From NCBI GenBank assembly GCA_003586115.2, contig QVOM02000126.1:58594456-58658455 (forward strand): a DNA stretch of 64,000 nt. The letters run 5' to 3'. The stretch comes from Salvator merianae. Lineage: Eukaryota > Chordata > Lepidosauria > Squamata > Teiidae. Positions 11,920 through 24,435 of the stretch are shown here, one piece after another; the first letter of the stretch is position 1; every line of letters begins with the position of its first letter. The translations under genes were made by a program, and so were the position numbers. Under the pieces are notes generated by a model. It was not told the origin of the DNA, made no database searches, and saw only the letters and a program-made list of their open reading frames with translations.

Positions 11920-12110
11920 TCAGTTCACTGTTGGATTTCCTATGACAGCTGTGCAAGGTGTCTTCTGCAGTTTGCAACAGTTACTGCACTGGGAAGGCCA
12001 CAGCAATGTCTTGCAATCAAGCAAACAGATTACACCTCTACATTCAAACTGGCTGCCTTGGCTGGCTCTTAGAAAGTTCTTGGAATTATACCATACTAGA
12101 CTGGTGAAGA
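11920..12110 (-). repeat. Fragment related to the family B-like repeat at 23269
   Basis: Read on the minus strand it contains ATAGGAAATCCAACAGTGAA and TGCAAACTGC segments that correspond to CACGGGAAATCCAGCAGCAA and GTTTGCAACATGC at 23340-23415. The ends are not defined. Confidence 0.4.
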
Positions 12111-12139
12111 CCCAGTGCTGTGGTGGCCATCTATACCTC

Positions 12140-12496
12140 AAGTGATGGAAAAGCCCCGTACCAAACCACCAGCACTTAAAGTGTGGATGGACTGAGCAGG
12201 GCAGGTCAGATTGCCATGACAATGGCTGTGGCAACATCCGGGATGCAGTGCACAACTGTGTAGCCACAGCCATGCTACCATGCTCACTCGCAGCATCACA
12301 CCTGGAAGAGCATGCAGTCACTGCTGACTGGGAGTGATTTAGCCACTCCTGGTCAAGTTGTGGACAACATTTTAGTCGTCCAGAGCTAGTTGGCTTCAGG
12401 GGCAGCTGGAAGCACTCCAGGACGCAGCAGAAGTGGCATGCGGACACACCCAGTGAGCAGCCACTCGCTCAGTACAAGGTAAGTGCATACAGGCCC
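12140..12496. mobile_element. MITE related to family G, diverged copy
   Basis: The right end, read inverted, is GGGCCTGTATGCACTTACC followed by TTGTACTGAGCGAGTGG. It matches the family G end at 24959 (GGGCCTGTTCTCACTTTGTA, then CTAGCGAGC). The left end is uncertain. Confidence 0.5.
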
Positions 12497-12539
12497 TAAG
12501 GAGGTAAAAGAAGCCATTAGTCGACCTCCTTTTCATTTT

Positions 12540-13468
12540 TAACAAATGATTATACAAGTTGCTCAATCTACAAACGAGGTTGAATCAAAGATTTATATAG
12601 TAATGATAAATACTCAGAAGACACCTGTTAGCACTAAAGGGTAACTGAGAAACTGATATAAAGGCAAAGATCCCAGGTAATATCTGGAATAGTCTGACTA
12701 ATACAAAACAGCTGACAATCTACATCCTCAATGAAGGAACTAAGCTCTAAACTGTTGTATAGGTGTTATTATACCCCATTAAATATCACTAAGATTACTA
12801 AATCCTCAAACACTAAATGCTGGTGGAATTGTCCTAAAACCTCATATTATTCCCACCTGTGGTGGGAATGTGTGGTGGTGAATAAATTTTGGAAACAAAT
12901 CCATCTTGGAATAAAGAAAATAACTCAACTACAAACTCCCTTTTTACCACGAGTTTTTTTACTGCATGGCTTCTCAATATTTGAAAGTCCCTGCCATAGA
13001 TAGCTGCTATTCTACTATTAAATTTTTGCTGCCCAACAACAGGTGGTGAGGGAATGGAAGTTTACTAAGAATTTATGCCTTAGTAACTGGCTTTCAGGAA
13101 TACGGAAGATTAAGTCAAACAGATGTTTAACATACACACAGTTGTAAATGGAGAAGTCCCAAATTAACGTATTCTGAAATATGCACTGGAATATTTATGC
13201 GTTGAGATATTTATGACAGCAAAAAATGGGGAATTCGCAGAGAAAGAATTTATTTTGAAACTGACTAACTAATTCTTAATATATGACATGTTTTAATTTT
13301 TCTAATATGTTTTCTACTATTGGTCTAGTTGGAGCTAGCATGAGCCGGAGAGGGGTGGTGGCGGGGAATGTGTTCAATGGAATGTATGTGAAAATCGTAT
13401 TTTTCTACATAACTGATTCTATTTTATTTGATTTCTCTTTTAAAAAGCAATAAAACTTTTAAAAAAAA
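12540..13468 (+). mobile_element. 5'-truncated L1 LINE, ORF2 C-terminus and 3' UTR
   Basis: The frame at 12731-13003 encodes the L1 ORF2 C-terminal cysteine region: KLLYRCYYTPL, then CWWNC, then SHLWWECVVVNKFWKQIH. That matches the CWxxC...HxWWxC pattern of L1. It is followed by a noncoding 3' part ending AATAAAACTTTTAAAAAAAA. Upstream frames are broken, so the copy is inactive. Confidence 0.82.
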
Positions 13469-16400
13469 GTTTATTTGCTATCTGGAGATAGCCTAACTCT
13501 GCCTAGCTTCAGTTAGTTGGTGGCACCAAGTAAGACTTCTGGGACTGTTCTATAATTCATACTTCTATCCTAAAATACAGTTTGTACCTTTTTCAGGCAC
13601 CTTAATTGGCCATCTAAGAATAGCTGTTACAAAAACAAATTGCTGATCAAGGATGTAGATTTAGAACAAGCCAATTTGCTACTGTTTTTGCTCCTGCTGC
13701 ATTACTGAAGTTCACAACGCTTTGTTCTCTTCTTGTGCTGTTAGGCATGGCCCTGAAGGGTAACACAGGCCATAAAGAGCAGTAATCACCTCTTATTGGA
13801 AAGGGAAGTCTGGACTGAGATCCTTCAATGACTTTTATATGCATCATTTGGAGCATGTGGTGGCAGCTCCTAGCCCAGGAGTGGGTTGGGTGGCCATTCA
13901 TTCAGATGACGTAACCTGGCTAGGCTTAACTTCAAGGTGTCAAAGTTGCACACTGGGCACATTTTGCCTGGTTCCAGAAGTGGCCCTGGAAGTGAGGTAT
14001 TTCTGCTGGGTTCTGGAGCAGGCTATAGGTTGTTCCTGCTGCTGCTATCTTTATGCATAGTGTCCAAGGGCAATTCTGGGCTGTGTCATATTTGTACACT
14101 GGGTTTCTCAGCTTTGCAAATAGAGCACTTCCGGGAGTTGATACTGCAATACGGAGTGGACCTGTTACCAGCAACGTGTTCCTGCTACCATGTCCAATGG
14201 GATTGTGCAAATCCTACGTTCTTCTCAAAATGGTGACAGCATGATCAAAGCTGACAGGGGTTACACATACTGTGAAGTCAGAGAAATGGCCCTATTCTCC
14301 CAGTGATCCAAGTTATTATGTCTAAGTTTTAATTGTTGTAACTCCTTCTGAGACTTCAGGGTGTAGGATAGGATAGAAGTGTAAATAACAAATAAAAATA
14401 AGAAATAATTCGTCACCCAAGAAGATTTCGGATGCTGGATGTATACATCTAGGAACAACACATAACACTTTTTCCCCAAAACACAAATTGATCATGCAAT
14501 ATGAATCTACCTAATATAATCAGCCTCTTCTGCTCATTTATATGCACAGTCAATGTTTTGCTTTCCTGGGAGAAATCAGTGACAGAACATGGAGTCTGGT
14601 TTATTCAACTTGCTTAATTTCTCTTCCGTAGCAAAACAAAGGATAGCTCCACAAAACTAGTTTCCAAAAGTGCTCTTTGGGTAAACAACGTAGTTTGTAC
14701 CAAGGGTGCCTTCAGATAGCAAGTGGTAATCACGAGATCTAGAAGCTGCCTCTTGCCTACTTCTGCCAGTCACAAGAGATAATTGTGGGCTTTTGCCTCT
14801 GTTTGCCAGCTCTTTTTGTGATTGTTCCTATTGCAAATACCTGGATGTCAGTCAAGCATCTGCCCACTTCCCTTTGCGGGTGGGAGGGTGGGGTTCTTGC
14901 GCTTGGTTGGCTTCTGGGAATATGTAAGAGCAATGATAATGAAAGGAGCCAGCAGACAGAGGTAAGCAATTGCTATTACATAAAACTTGACATGGTTGCC
15001 AGATTTCCCGTAATAACAGTATTACAAGATATGTTGATATCCTGGGACTATACTGGGAGTGCCAGATTTACACGTGACATTCTCAGTACAGTCCCGGGAG
15101 AATGGCAGGGTCTTAGCCTGCATCTGGAAGCACCCCAATCAATTATTTTTTCTGCAATTTTGTTCTCTGTTTTGATATTTGTCTGTCCAAGCCTCTGTCA
15201 CCTGTAGCCCATAGGGCATCTTTAAAAGGTTTAGCCTACTATTTCCAGGGGATTTCAGAGCCCCCCTGAAACAGTTCTGAAACTGTCATGAGCTTTGGAG
15301 CAGGCATGAGGGCTGGGCCACAACATGTCATCCCCGTGCAGACAGCCTTGATCCAGTACAGGATCAAGACAGATTCCTTAGACTGGATCAGAAGGGGATT
15401 CTCTGATGTGGTTCAGCAAAGGTAGGTGCAGAATTGCCCAAAATGAAAAAGCATCCATATTTTCTATTCCAGGTTATTACACTTCTAAAACAGAAAATCA
15501 TTTTAAAATATCAGCCTCAAACAAATCTCAAACAAATGGAGATTTCTACTCCAGTTTTTCTCAGATTCTTTTTTGTTCAACTTTTCTCAATAAGCTAAAC
15601 TAATGAGAGTCCTTATCCATGGCTTCATTCTCATAACTATTGACGGGCCAGGAATTTAACTCTGTGCTTTAAGCCATCATTTTATTTGGAGTGGCCATAG
15701 GTCAGTGGTCACTGAGAAGTATGTAGAACAAGTGCGAAAATGCCCTTAGAAATATGAAAGTTTTAAGGGTTTCCAAAATATTTGAACAATTATCCTGTTA
15801 ATCAGTTCTGACTATATATCAAGAAAAGTCTGAACAGGATGCTTTAAGGATTATTTCCATCTTTTTAAATTCATAACAGCTTATGATGCTATATCAGTCA
15901 GCATTAATATGATGTGAACTCAGATTTGTTGTAGTAATCCATCTGATCTTTGTTATATCCTAATAGTAAAACTGATACTTTTACCCAGCCAAAGAATTAA
16001 AATCACAAAAATGGTCTCAGCAGTTTCCTTCCTGAAAGTAAGATACAGTATGCCTCAGTACAGGTGAGAATAAAACTTATGTCCTTAGGTGATATTTTTG
16101 ATTGGGAAATGTAGTTATGTCTCACCACCATTGGTATCATGATTTACTAGATAGGCTTGGCACTTGGTTTTATACAAACTTCTGAACTTTTTAGAGAAGA
16201 GGTGAGAATTATGTTGTCTCCAGGCATTACTAGATTCCTCCAAACTTGTTAGATAGTGCTAATGTTCAAAGATGCTGGCAGGTGCAAAGTAACAGCTGGA
16301 GGACCACAGATTGCTTACTCATCTCTGGGAAATAGACTGGGCATTGGAATCAAGTACCTTGTTTTGTATTCCATTGAGAGAATTAAGAAGATAAAATTAG

Positions 16401-16590
16401 GTCATGAAGTAGATTCATATCAACAAGAATGACAGAACCAAAAAATTCATTAAAGCCAAATTTTGCTACAGGAAGAATTCAGGGCTCAACAGTCCTCTGC
16501 AACACAAGGCTGTGATTCACTATTCAGAGTGCATTAATACTACCCATAATGAATTCAGAATAAGAAACACTAGATTGTACACTAGTGTAG
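13469..16590. other. Intronic DNA, no gene recognised
   Basis: Several open frames of 60-140 codons have no family motif. The block at 13840-14240 is richer in GC, with frames on both strands, and may be an old repeat. Nothing firm is seen. Confidence 0.4.
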
Positions 16591-16624
16591 TTTAGGCCAA
16601 ACACTACCCCATATCATGCTTTGT

Positions 16625-17090
16625 CTACATTGGACATAGTGTGGACCAGGCTAGGACACCAAAAGTCATGTTGTAGTCCGATATAACTCTAGATCTCAAT
16701 TTGAGGTCTGCAGCCAGCCCAGAGCTGGTATACTGGACCACGAAGGCATGTGGACAAACACCTCCATGGTCTGATATACTACGGAGGAACTGTTCCAGCA
16801 GCACTCCAGGAACCACTGCCAGAAGTGTGTCCAATGCAAAATTGGCCATGCCAGAAACTCCAAAGGCTGGGAACCTTTGAAGTCTTGCTGCTGCCTCCAG
16901 ATACTCTCCAAAGGCAGTGGCAAGGATTGGAGCAGGACAGGCCATTCGAGTGCAGATGGTGCTATCCCACTTCAGAGGCAACCTGGCTCAACTTGGGATG
17001 AACTGCTTGCTCCAAGCCACAGTGGACCACCTTGTTCCAGAACTTTGTATACAAGTATGGAAAAGCCCGAAGAGAATAGAAAGGGGTGAA
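16625..17090. repeat. Probable old DNA-transposon relic
   Basis: A GC-richer block with open frames on both strands and a GGTATACTGGACCA segment also present in the palindromic MITE at 56265-56431. No clean ends or target duplication were found. Confidence 0.3.
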
Positions 17091-17185
17091 TAGTAGCTTT
17101 CATATCAGAATGCTTTGTAACTTGTAATGCTGTGCATGTTTGAGTTCCATGTTTACCCAGTGATTAGAAAACATCTTACACAGGG

Positions 17186-18781
17186 GAAGATGGCCGAATG
17201 TAGTTGCTGAGAGGATTTTTCCTCTGAGCAAACCGCAACATGAGGAGACAGAGGGGGGAGTTCAAACCCCCTCTGTCAGAAGATTTCATCTCCCTGAGTG
17301 ACAGGGAGGCGGAGGGATTCCTCATTTGAGCTCCACCAAGTCTCCCCCTAGCGGGGGCTGCAAGAGATCCGCGGCAGTCTGCGTATGGAGGAGACGAAGG
17401 AGCTGCAGGAAATTTGTCAACATTCCCGAGTCACATTGTGTGTCGTCTTCAAGACTCTCGTCTTCAGGACCATAAGTTCGGCCAATCCTCTTTTTAATTT
17501 ATGAAGATATTAAAACTAAGATAAACATTAAGAAAACAAAAATAAAAGAAAAAAAAAAAACCCTCTACAATTACAGCTTGGATAATGTATGCCGAAAGTT
17601 TAAACATCAGAATTCAGCAAGATGCTAAAGAATTTGCAAAGGCTGTGAATTTTTAGATAAATCATTCAAAGTTCCGTTCCTCAGACACGCCGGGGTTTTC
17701 AGTGTCTCATTAAAATACATTTGAGCTGTGCTTATCAGCTAAACAAACAAGCAGGCTGCAAGGATATGGGAGTTCGGTTTAATTAAGACAAAGTGCCTTT
17801 AATTATTAGAAGGCTTCTTCAGAGAATCAAGTTTAATGTCAAATATGGAGAAGAAAAACCGGCTACTAGAAAAAAACAAACAGTGTGACATGAAATCAGA
17901 TTTACTTCTTAAAAAAATAGACGCTATTTTTCAAGAAATGCGGAGTTCCTTTGAGATTCAGGGGCTGACCTTTGAGAGATTAAGACAAGACCTTAAAAAT
18001 AAAATAGGTGCTATACACACTGAACTTCATGAAACAAAGGATAAGGCTTTGAAACTGGACGATTTTAAGGCAGAAATTCCTCAGGCAAAATTTATGGCTC
18101 AGGAAATGCAGACTACAAAACAGGAGGAGTCACCACGACTGATAACAGTTCAAGGTTCTATTTTTTCACTGAAGGAAGCCTTGGAAAAAATCTTGTAGGG
18201 GAGGAAGGAACATATGAGGCGAGTAATAACGGAAGCAATCCATATTTGGAACCAGCAAAGATTCAGACTGAAATCTGGGGAAAAGACACAACGTTTAAAA
18301 AGGTATAAACAAGGAAAGGACTGGAGGACCAAGAAACAAAACAAAACAAAAAACCTGAAGTAGTCAGAAGGGGGAACTTAAGAAGTGGCTGAGTAGAATA
18401 ATGGGCAAAAGCCAAATTACTGAAAGACCGATATGAGAAGAAGTTTCTGAGAGCTTGTGGAGATTGGATAAATATAATAATCTACAGAAAAATAAGGCAG
18501 TGGATAGATTTTTGTGAAAACTGGAAACCCTCTATTGAACTTTCACAAGATCTGGAAAGCGGACCTGGAAAATGGATTGGTGTTTGCTGGAGGGAAAAAA
18601 TGAAGAGAAAAGAAGACTATTGGTAGAAGATAAGAACTGTGTGGTTGGGGGGTATGAAATATAGAAGAAATCTGGGAAGAAGGAAGTCAGTAGTTTAAAA
18701 TGTTAATTGTTAAATCATGAGTTATCAAGTGTAATTTTATATATCCATAAAAATAAAATTTAATTAAAAAAAGGAAAAGAA
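17186..18781 (+). mobile_element. Internally deleted L1 with a perfect 20-bp target duplication
   Basis: The block is bounded by AGAAAACATCTTACACAGGG at 17166-17185 and again at 18782-18801. It begins GAAGATGGCCGAA, the usual kind of L1 5' end, and ends in an A-rich tail (AAAAAAAGGAAAAGAAAG). Between lie a 5' UTR, a short ORF1-like frame and a 3' region. ORF2 is absent: 1.6 kb against 5-7 kb for a full L1. Complete 5' and 3' ends with the middle missing show that it moved, or was copied, as a short element. Confidence 0.88.
17836..18198 (+). pseudogene. L1 ORF1-like fragment, coiled-coil part only
   Basis: A 120-residue frame, rich in Lys, Glu and Leu, with heptad-like spacing (LLLKKIDAIFQEM, LDDFKAEIPQAKF). 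It resembles the N-terminal coiled coil of L1 ORF1 proteins, which trimerise and bind L1 RNA. The RNA-recognition and C-terminal domains are missing: the frame stops at 18196-18198 and no continuation is seen. The identity rests mainly on position inside an L1-ended element. Confidence 0.6.
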
Positions 18782-19380
18782 AGAAAACATCTTACACAGG
18801 GACATTTTGTAACATCTTACATAGGCCTAACAATATTTCCCCTCCTATACTGTTACTTTTAATTGGATTCTGTTCTTACATTTTAATTTACTTCTATTTT
18901 AATTATTTTTTTATTACTGAATACAATCTGTTCATTGTTCAGTGCCCTAAGACGTCGGTGTAGGGTGGTACAAAAATCAATAAATACAATACAAACACAA
19001 TACATGTTCCTCCATTTGCTGATTCTGATTTTTAAAATCACTAAACGGCAAATATCTAAGAATAGTTTAACAATAGTGCCTATCATTTATATGGCACTAT
19101 AGAACTTTCAGACGGCTTTATGTGTCTGTTATCCTTACGATCTTCTAGGACAGGTCAGTAAAACTACCATCATCTCTATAGTGCTGACAAGAAAGATCAG
19201 ACATACTAACTTACTTAAAGTTCCCTAGTGATTCACATCTTGGGGAGAGACTTGAACAAAACTGCTTGCACTAAATCTACAGGGGAAAGATCCACACTTG
19301 CAAGCATAGGAGATTAAGAAGAGTACTGCACTTGCAGTGTTCCTCTTAAATCCACGAGTGCTGTCTGCTTGTTACTGACC

Positions 19381-19566
19381 ACTGCCCCTGCCCATCAAGA
19401 CTGAAACCACCTTGGCTTTGATCTTGGTGAATGGGGCGGCGCCCCTGCCCATCACAATTGAAGCTGAGGATTCCTTGGCTGCAATCTTGACAGGTAGAGG
19501 AGCTGCCTCCAGCCATCAAGGTCGAAGCCAGGGAACCCCCGGCTTCAAACTTGATAGGCGGGGGAG
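19381..19566. repeat. Three tandem units of about 61 bp, each self-complementary
   Basis: The units begin at about 19382, 19441 and 19503 with CTGCCCCTGCCCATCA, GCCCCTGCCCATCA and CTGCCTCCAGCCATCA. Each carries an AAG-TTGAAGCC type stretch followed by the inverse GGCTTCAAxCTTGA, so each unit can fold as a hairpin. The units are diverged. Confidence 0.7.
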
Positions 19567-19570
19567 GGCA

Positions 19571-22040
19571 CTGTATACAGGACATGGCCCCATGGGTATG
19601 TCTCGTTGGGTGGTGGCTGCATGGCCATATGGCTGACATGTGGTAAAGAGATCTAAGAGCTTTTTCTCCTGCTCTGCAGCTCAGGAGGTACTTATAGCGG
19701 CTGGATGTATGCAAGTTCATATGGATACTGCACTTGCCCAGCACACAGAATGGGCCACTAGAGGTGCAAGTCATGTAGACCCTGTTCCCTTATGAGATAT
19801 TTGTGGTTCCATAAAGGGACTATGCAGATCCTGCCAGGGACACCCCAATATTCATGAGCAGTATTAATTCACAATGTCATGGAGAGTACCGCATATCTGA
19901 TTAAGGGTTTGGGTTCTGTGCAAATTCCTTAACCAGATGTATGCAAACAGAAACATGACAGGCTGCAGGCTGCTAGTGTTCATTCTTTGAATGTTGCCAG
20001 ATGAAAGACAAGAAGAATAGGTGGTTGGCAATATCAATAACGCTAGCTGTCAATATGGTATAATAAGAAGCCAGCTGTGCTCTTCATCCAAACTACTTAT
20101 TTCTTTTTTATAAATTTTACTGCCTCAGAGTCACGATACACTGCAGGATTGCCTGAACATTATTCCCAGGACAGTCAGAAATCTACTGTTTTAAGACAGA
20201 ACAAAAATTCCAAAGAGAGCACACGCCACACTGATTTTAATGAGACAGGCACTTACAATTGATGACCCCTTCATCTGCATTCTTTTCCAGGCAATTCAGC
20301 AAACGCCAAGGCTTTGCGTTCGGGGAAAAATAGAAAGATCGCTATCAGCCTGTTTTAAGTGTTCAGGTTAAAGTAGTTGGGCTGAAGTGCAAGAATCTTC
20401 ATAGTCTTTGTCCTTAAATAATATGCAGGCTGCCCAGTGGCAACTGATGCCCACTGTGGCTGGTGAGGTGGAGGGCAACAAACGTAAGAGGATGTAGGAC
20501 AGAAGAAGTGAAGCCACGGGAAATGAGGCACTTTATGGCTGTGATTATGGGCAAACGTGCATGAAAACTGTTTCCACTGAAAATAATGGATCATTCACAC
20601 ATTAGCCGACCCAGAACTGAAATATGCACAAAAGAGAAAGGAAGAATAGGCTTACATTGTGGTGGAGCATTGTCTGCTTTGCCTTTATGGGCCAGTTTCT
20701 CCTGAGGCCATGGCTTGCAAGCCACATCAAGGTCAGCATATGTTTATAATAATAAAGTCCTCTTCATAATAATTTTTCAAAAAAACACTGTCCTTTTTTC
20801 AGACACTTTTTACAGATTGGTTCATAACAGGAATGACAACTACAATACCTGTACTTCCAATGACAAATTAAAATAATACCTAAACAAGGTGAAGATTAAT
20901 AGAATTTTTCTATATTTGCACTGAGTGTTCTGGCACCAGGCTGAACACAAATGGGGAGCTTCAAAGCATCCTGAGAGGATCACAAGAAGACCAAATTCCC
21001 CTTTAGTAGGCAAAGCCAAGGGCAGCAATCTGCTTTAATTAAGATGGTTTTCCAGCACACACTTTTTTAAAAAAAGTTTGAAATTGGGGACCTGCACAGA
21101 TGTTATTTAATCAGTCCATTTCTGCTACCTCACCAGTCTAGATGAAGGCTCTTCTCCCACTTTATTTTCATGATGTAACTTTTAGTGACTGTCTTAGGGG
21201 TGAGTCTTCACGTGCTCCCTCCTTCTTTTCCATAGCCACCCAAAATTGCATAGGATCACATGCATATCATATGCATTAGGTCTAATCTTTGTTTCCAAAC
21301 ATTGTGCTTGTGAGCTCCTGTACATAACTATTACTGGGAAAATATTCTTTCCTTCTTCCTCCTTTTTGTCATTTGATACCAAAGTTCTCTAGAGCAATAG
21401 TTGGGAATATGAAAGTTAAAAAACAACAACCCACAAGCACGCATACTTTCCCTGGGAAACATGCAGAAACGTGCATATTCTGCTCAGGAAAGAAAGTTTC
21501 TGTTCTGCTGCCCCACTCCAAAAAAAAACAAAACAGTAAGAATGGCAGGATTTTGGCACCACTTTTGAAAAAGAAGGAAGTGGAGCCTGCACTTTTCTTT
21601 AGGGGCAAGGCGTCTGTCTGTGTTATGAACACACAGACAGACAGAGGCTTTTACCAGGTATGATTTAACCTAGCAGGAGAATGCTAAAGAGCAGTCTTTT
21701 ACTTCAACACAAGAGGGGTTCTGTGAGTTCAGTTATGGGAAGCGTCGTTTTCCTCTTCCAAGTAACATTTTCACTTTCACGGCACAGGAGAAAGGCGGGC
21801 AGAATCCAGGCCCCTTACTCAGTCAAGGACAGGAAGTAGTAAGCAGCTGAGTCCTTGCTGCAAGGCAGGATTTTAAGAGGGGTGGAAGATGTGCATTTTC
21901 AGAATGGCACAGAAGTACATCCTTAAAAAGTAAGGACATGAATCAACCTGCCTATAGTAGGAGAGATTTGGTAAAAAATGATGTATAACACAAACACATC
22001 TTTTTTATTTTTTATTTTCAGACTATATCAACATCCACAT
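19571..22040. other. Intronic DNA, no gene recognised
   Basis: AT-rich sequence with only short open frames. A small inverted GTCTGTCTGTGTT / AACACACAGACAGAC pair lies at 21610-21643. No repeat family was firmly recognised. Confidence 0.4.
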
Positions 22041-22045
22041 GATAT

Positions 22046-22640
22046 TGTAGGACCATGCCAGATGTGTCCTGGAATATGGTATCTGCAGACCTATATGCAC
22101 CAGGGAGGGCACAGCTTTCCAGGGCCTCTAAGGCTGGCTCACTACTGGGCACGAAACCTGTGCCTAGGAGTCCTTCAGAGTAGACGGCTCTCGAGTGCTG
22201 AACAGGCTACATCCTGAACCCTGTTAGCTCCATGTGGGCAGCCAATGATGGCAGCAGTGGCCTAGGTCCTGTCCCTGTCTGGAACCTGGCAACATTTTGC
22301 TGGGCTTCAAAAGATGACCAGCTTCTGGGGCCATGGGGAAACATTCCTGGCTTGCAACTACAAGGATGAGGAACTTTTTTTCCTTAGCTTCAAAGCTAGG
22401 CCAGGCTAAACTAGGTGACATGCAGATGGTTGCCAGCATGCTCTCCTCCCTGCTGCTCGTAGTGTTGTGGGCTGGAAGGCTTTTTCGGGACCAGGAACGT
22501 TTTTGACAGCATACACCCACAGCGTGCATGCAGCAGTTGCCTACTTCTAAGTGCCTTGTAAAGAAGTGCCATAAACATCCTTTTGGAACACATTGAATGC
22601 TCATTCCAATATGTGTCTCGTGAACCCCCCCACATGGTAG
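22046..22640 (-). repeat. Interspersed repeat I, copy 1
   Basis: The minus-strand frame at 22224-22604 and that at 39426-39938 share ordered similarity: HAVGVCCQKRSWSRKSLPAH against HVVGTQCRGWSWPRKSIPGH, then AWPSF against TWPAK, then PGSR against SGAR. This shows two copies of one repeat. No known protein family is recognised, so the frames may be carried only by DNA-level similarity. Confidence 0.5.
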
Positions 22641-22689
22641 CCCAACCCAGAATGAACTGTTATACAGGTATAGAGAGCCCTAAAATTAG

Positions 22690-22790
22690 CTAACTCATTT
22701 TACCTGTTTTTGTACTGAGTTTTTTGTAACCTGCCATGAGACCTTTGGGTATAGGGTGGGACAGAAATATAAATAAAACAAATAAACTCA
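22690..22790 (+). mobile_element. L2-like LINE 3' tail
   Basis: It reads TTTTTGTAACCTGCCATGAG, then GGGTATAGGGTGGGACAGAAATATAAATAAAACAAATAAA in pieces. This is the typical squamate L2-type end, with a GxGGGATATAAAT motif before an A-rich simple tail. Confidence 0.55.
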
Positions 22791-23268
22791 CTCTGGCTCA
22801 ATACTACAAAGAAACTCAGTAAACATGAAATTCGGGAGCTCAATGCCCTTGTCACTCCGATTTTTCTCCCAACAGCTCTATAAAGTAGTTGTGCACAACC
22901 ATAAACAACTGCAGCATGCTGACTATATTAGGATTTAGGAACGCACAGCTATGAGTCAACACAGGATTCTGCAGCCACAGAAGAACGAACTATGGGGTCA
23001 AGGACTATCCCATACTATTCGTAAACAAGCTAATGTAAGCCATGGTGGGTTTTTTTTAGCTGAAACAAGTTATGCAAATTTTTTGCATTAAGTAATTAGC
23101 TTGGCAGTGTATACATCAAATATATTTCTATGTGATTTAGGGCTGCATATCACACAATACATACAAATAGTAACTAAATGAATGGTCTACGTTAGATATC
23201 ACTCTATTGGCAGTTCCTTAAGTGACTGCAAAATACAGAATAATTCTTCCATTTTCGTCATGATTATT

Positions 23269-23435
23269 GCTGTGCCCAGACATGGGGTAAACCCGGAGTT
23301 CCCCTCGGCATTGCTTTGGAATTGCCAGGCATATTTGGGGCCTTCCAAATGCAATGCCGTTTGCAACATGCAAAATTCACATTGCAAAGCTATCACGGGA
23401 AATCCAGCAGCAATAGGAAATTTTCCATGATGGCA
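23269..23435 (+). mobile_element. Family B-like MITE fragment
   Basis: It starts GCTGTGCCCAGACATGGGGT, close to the GGCTGTGTCCAGACA end. It then has GGCATTGCTTTGGAATTGCC, corresponding to GGCACTATATTGGGATTGCC in family B. The right end was not found. Confidence 0.5.
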
Positions 23436-23639
23436 CCGCTTACAGAATCACCTGGGAACTTCTGGGAGCCAGCAAGCACACCGAAAACAACAAAAGAAAG
23501 GGAGTGAGATGGGTGCTTGGGGGAATGAGGGTGAGGGTTAGTCCACTTGGCCTCCCTACTCTTGCACTTCTTTCCCCCAACTATTTGGTGGTTGGGTTAC
23601 TTTTTAGGGTAAGAAGGTTTGTTATTTTGATCTTGCTTC

Positions 23640-23962
23640 TCCTATTGTTGTCTGTGTGAGTGCTTGTTGGGAATGTGCCTAGAGGGGAGAAAAAGAGAAG
23701 TGGAGGGGGAGTACTCCTATTTCAGGGATCACAGGGTGGGGGCAGCTTGGGTCAGGAGAGAGGGCAAATGGTTAAATGTCGTCACTTCCCCAAATCCTTC
23801 TGTTCCCAGACGGGTACCTGGTAGTCAGACTTCTGAGTCCTCCCATCCGATGATATTGTCGAATGCCAGGTCAGTTCATAATAAAGAATCACGAATCTAT
23901 GATGTAATTGTGGGTGAGGGAGCTGACCTGGGATGTATCACTGAAACTTGGGAGGGGGGGTG
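23640..23962 (+). mobile_element. CR1-type LINE, endonuclease N-terminus fragment
   Basis: The frame ends LSNARSVHNKESRIYDVIVG, then GADLGCITETW. That is the start of the APE-type endonuclease of CR1-like ORF2: the LNARS...K...I and ITETW motifs with the first catalytic region. A stop at 23961-23963 cuts it off and no RT follows. Confidence 0.7.
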
Positions 23963-24435
23963 AAAGACCCAACTTTGCCCACTGGGTTTTTATGTGCAGC
24001 ATGGGGCCAGGCAGGAGGAAGTAATGTGAGGCATCTACAAAGATATAATCCTCTGAAAGGTTTCAAAAAGCTTTCAAACTGTTCCACAAATGCTGTGACC
24101 TGATCCTACAGTAGGCCTAATCCCCAAATTACACATGAGGTAACCATGTTTTTTTTCTTAAGTACTTAATATAAGCTACCTTCCCATGAGTTTGTCCCAG
24201 AATTCAGTTATGCGATGCTGTAAGTCTTTAGTCAGGAAAAGTATTTGCAAGAGAATTAATAGAAGCATAGAAATTGTTTTGCGTGGCCATTTGTAACTAA
24301 CTGAATATGCAACAGCAAAGCTGCTTCCAGACAAGGCCTAAAACCCGGAATTATCCTGGCACTATATTGGGATTGCCAAACATATCCATGGCAATCCCAA
24401 CATAGACTTAGAATACAGAGGTATAATCCCAGCAT

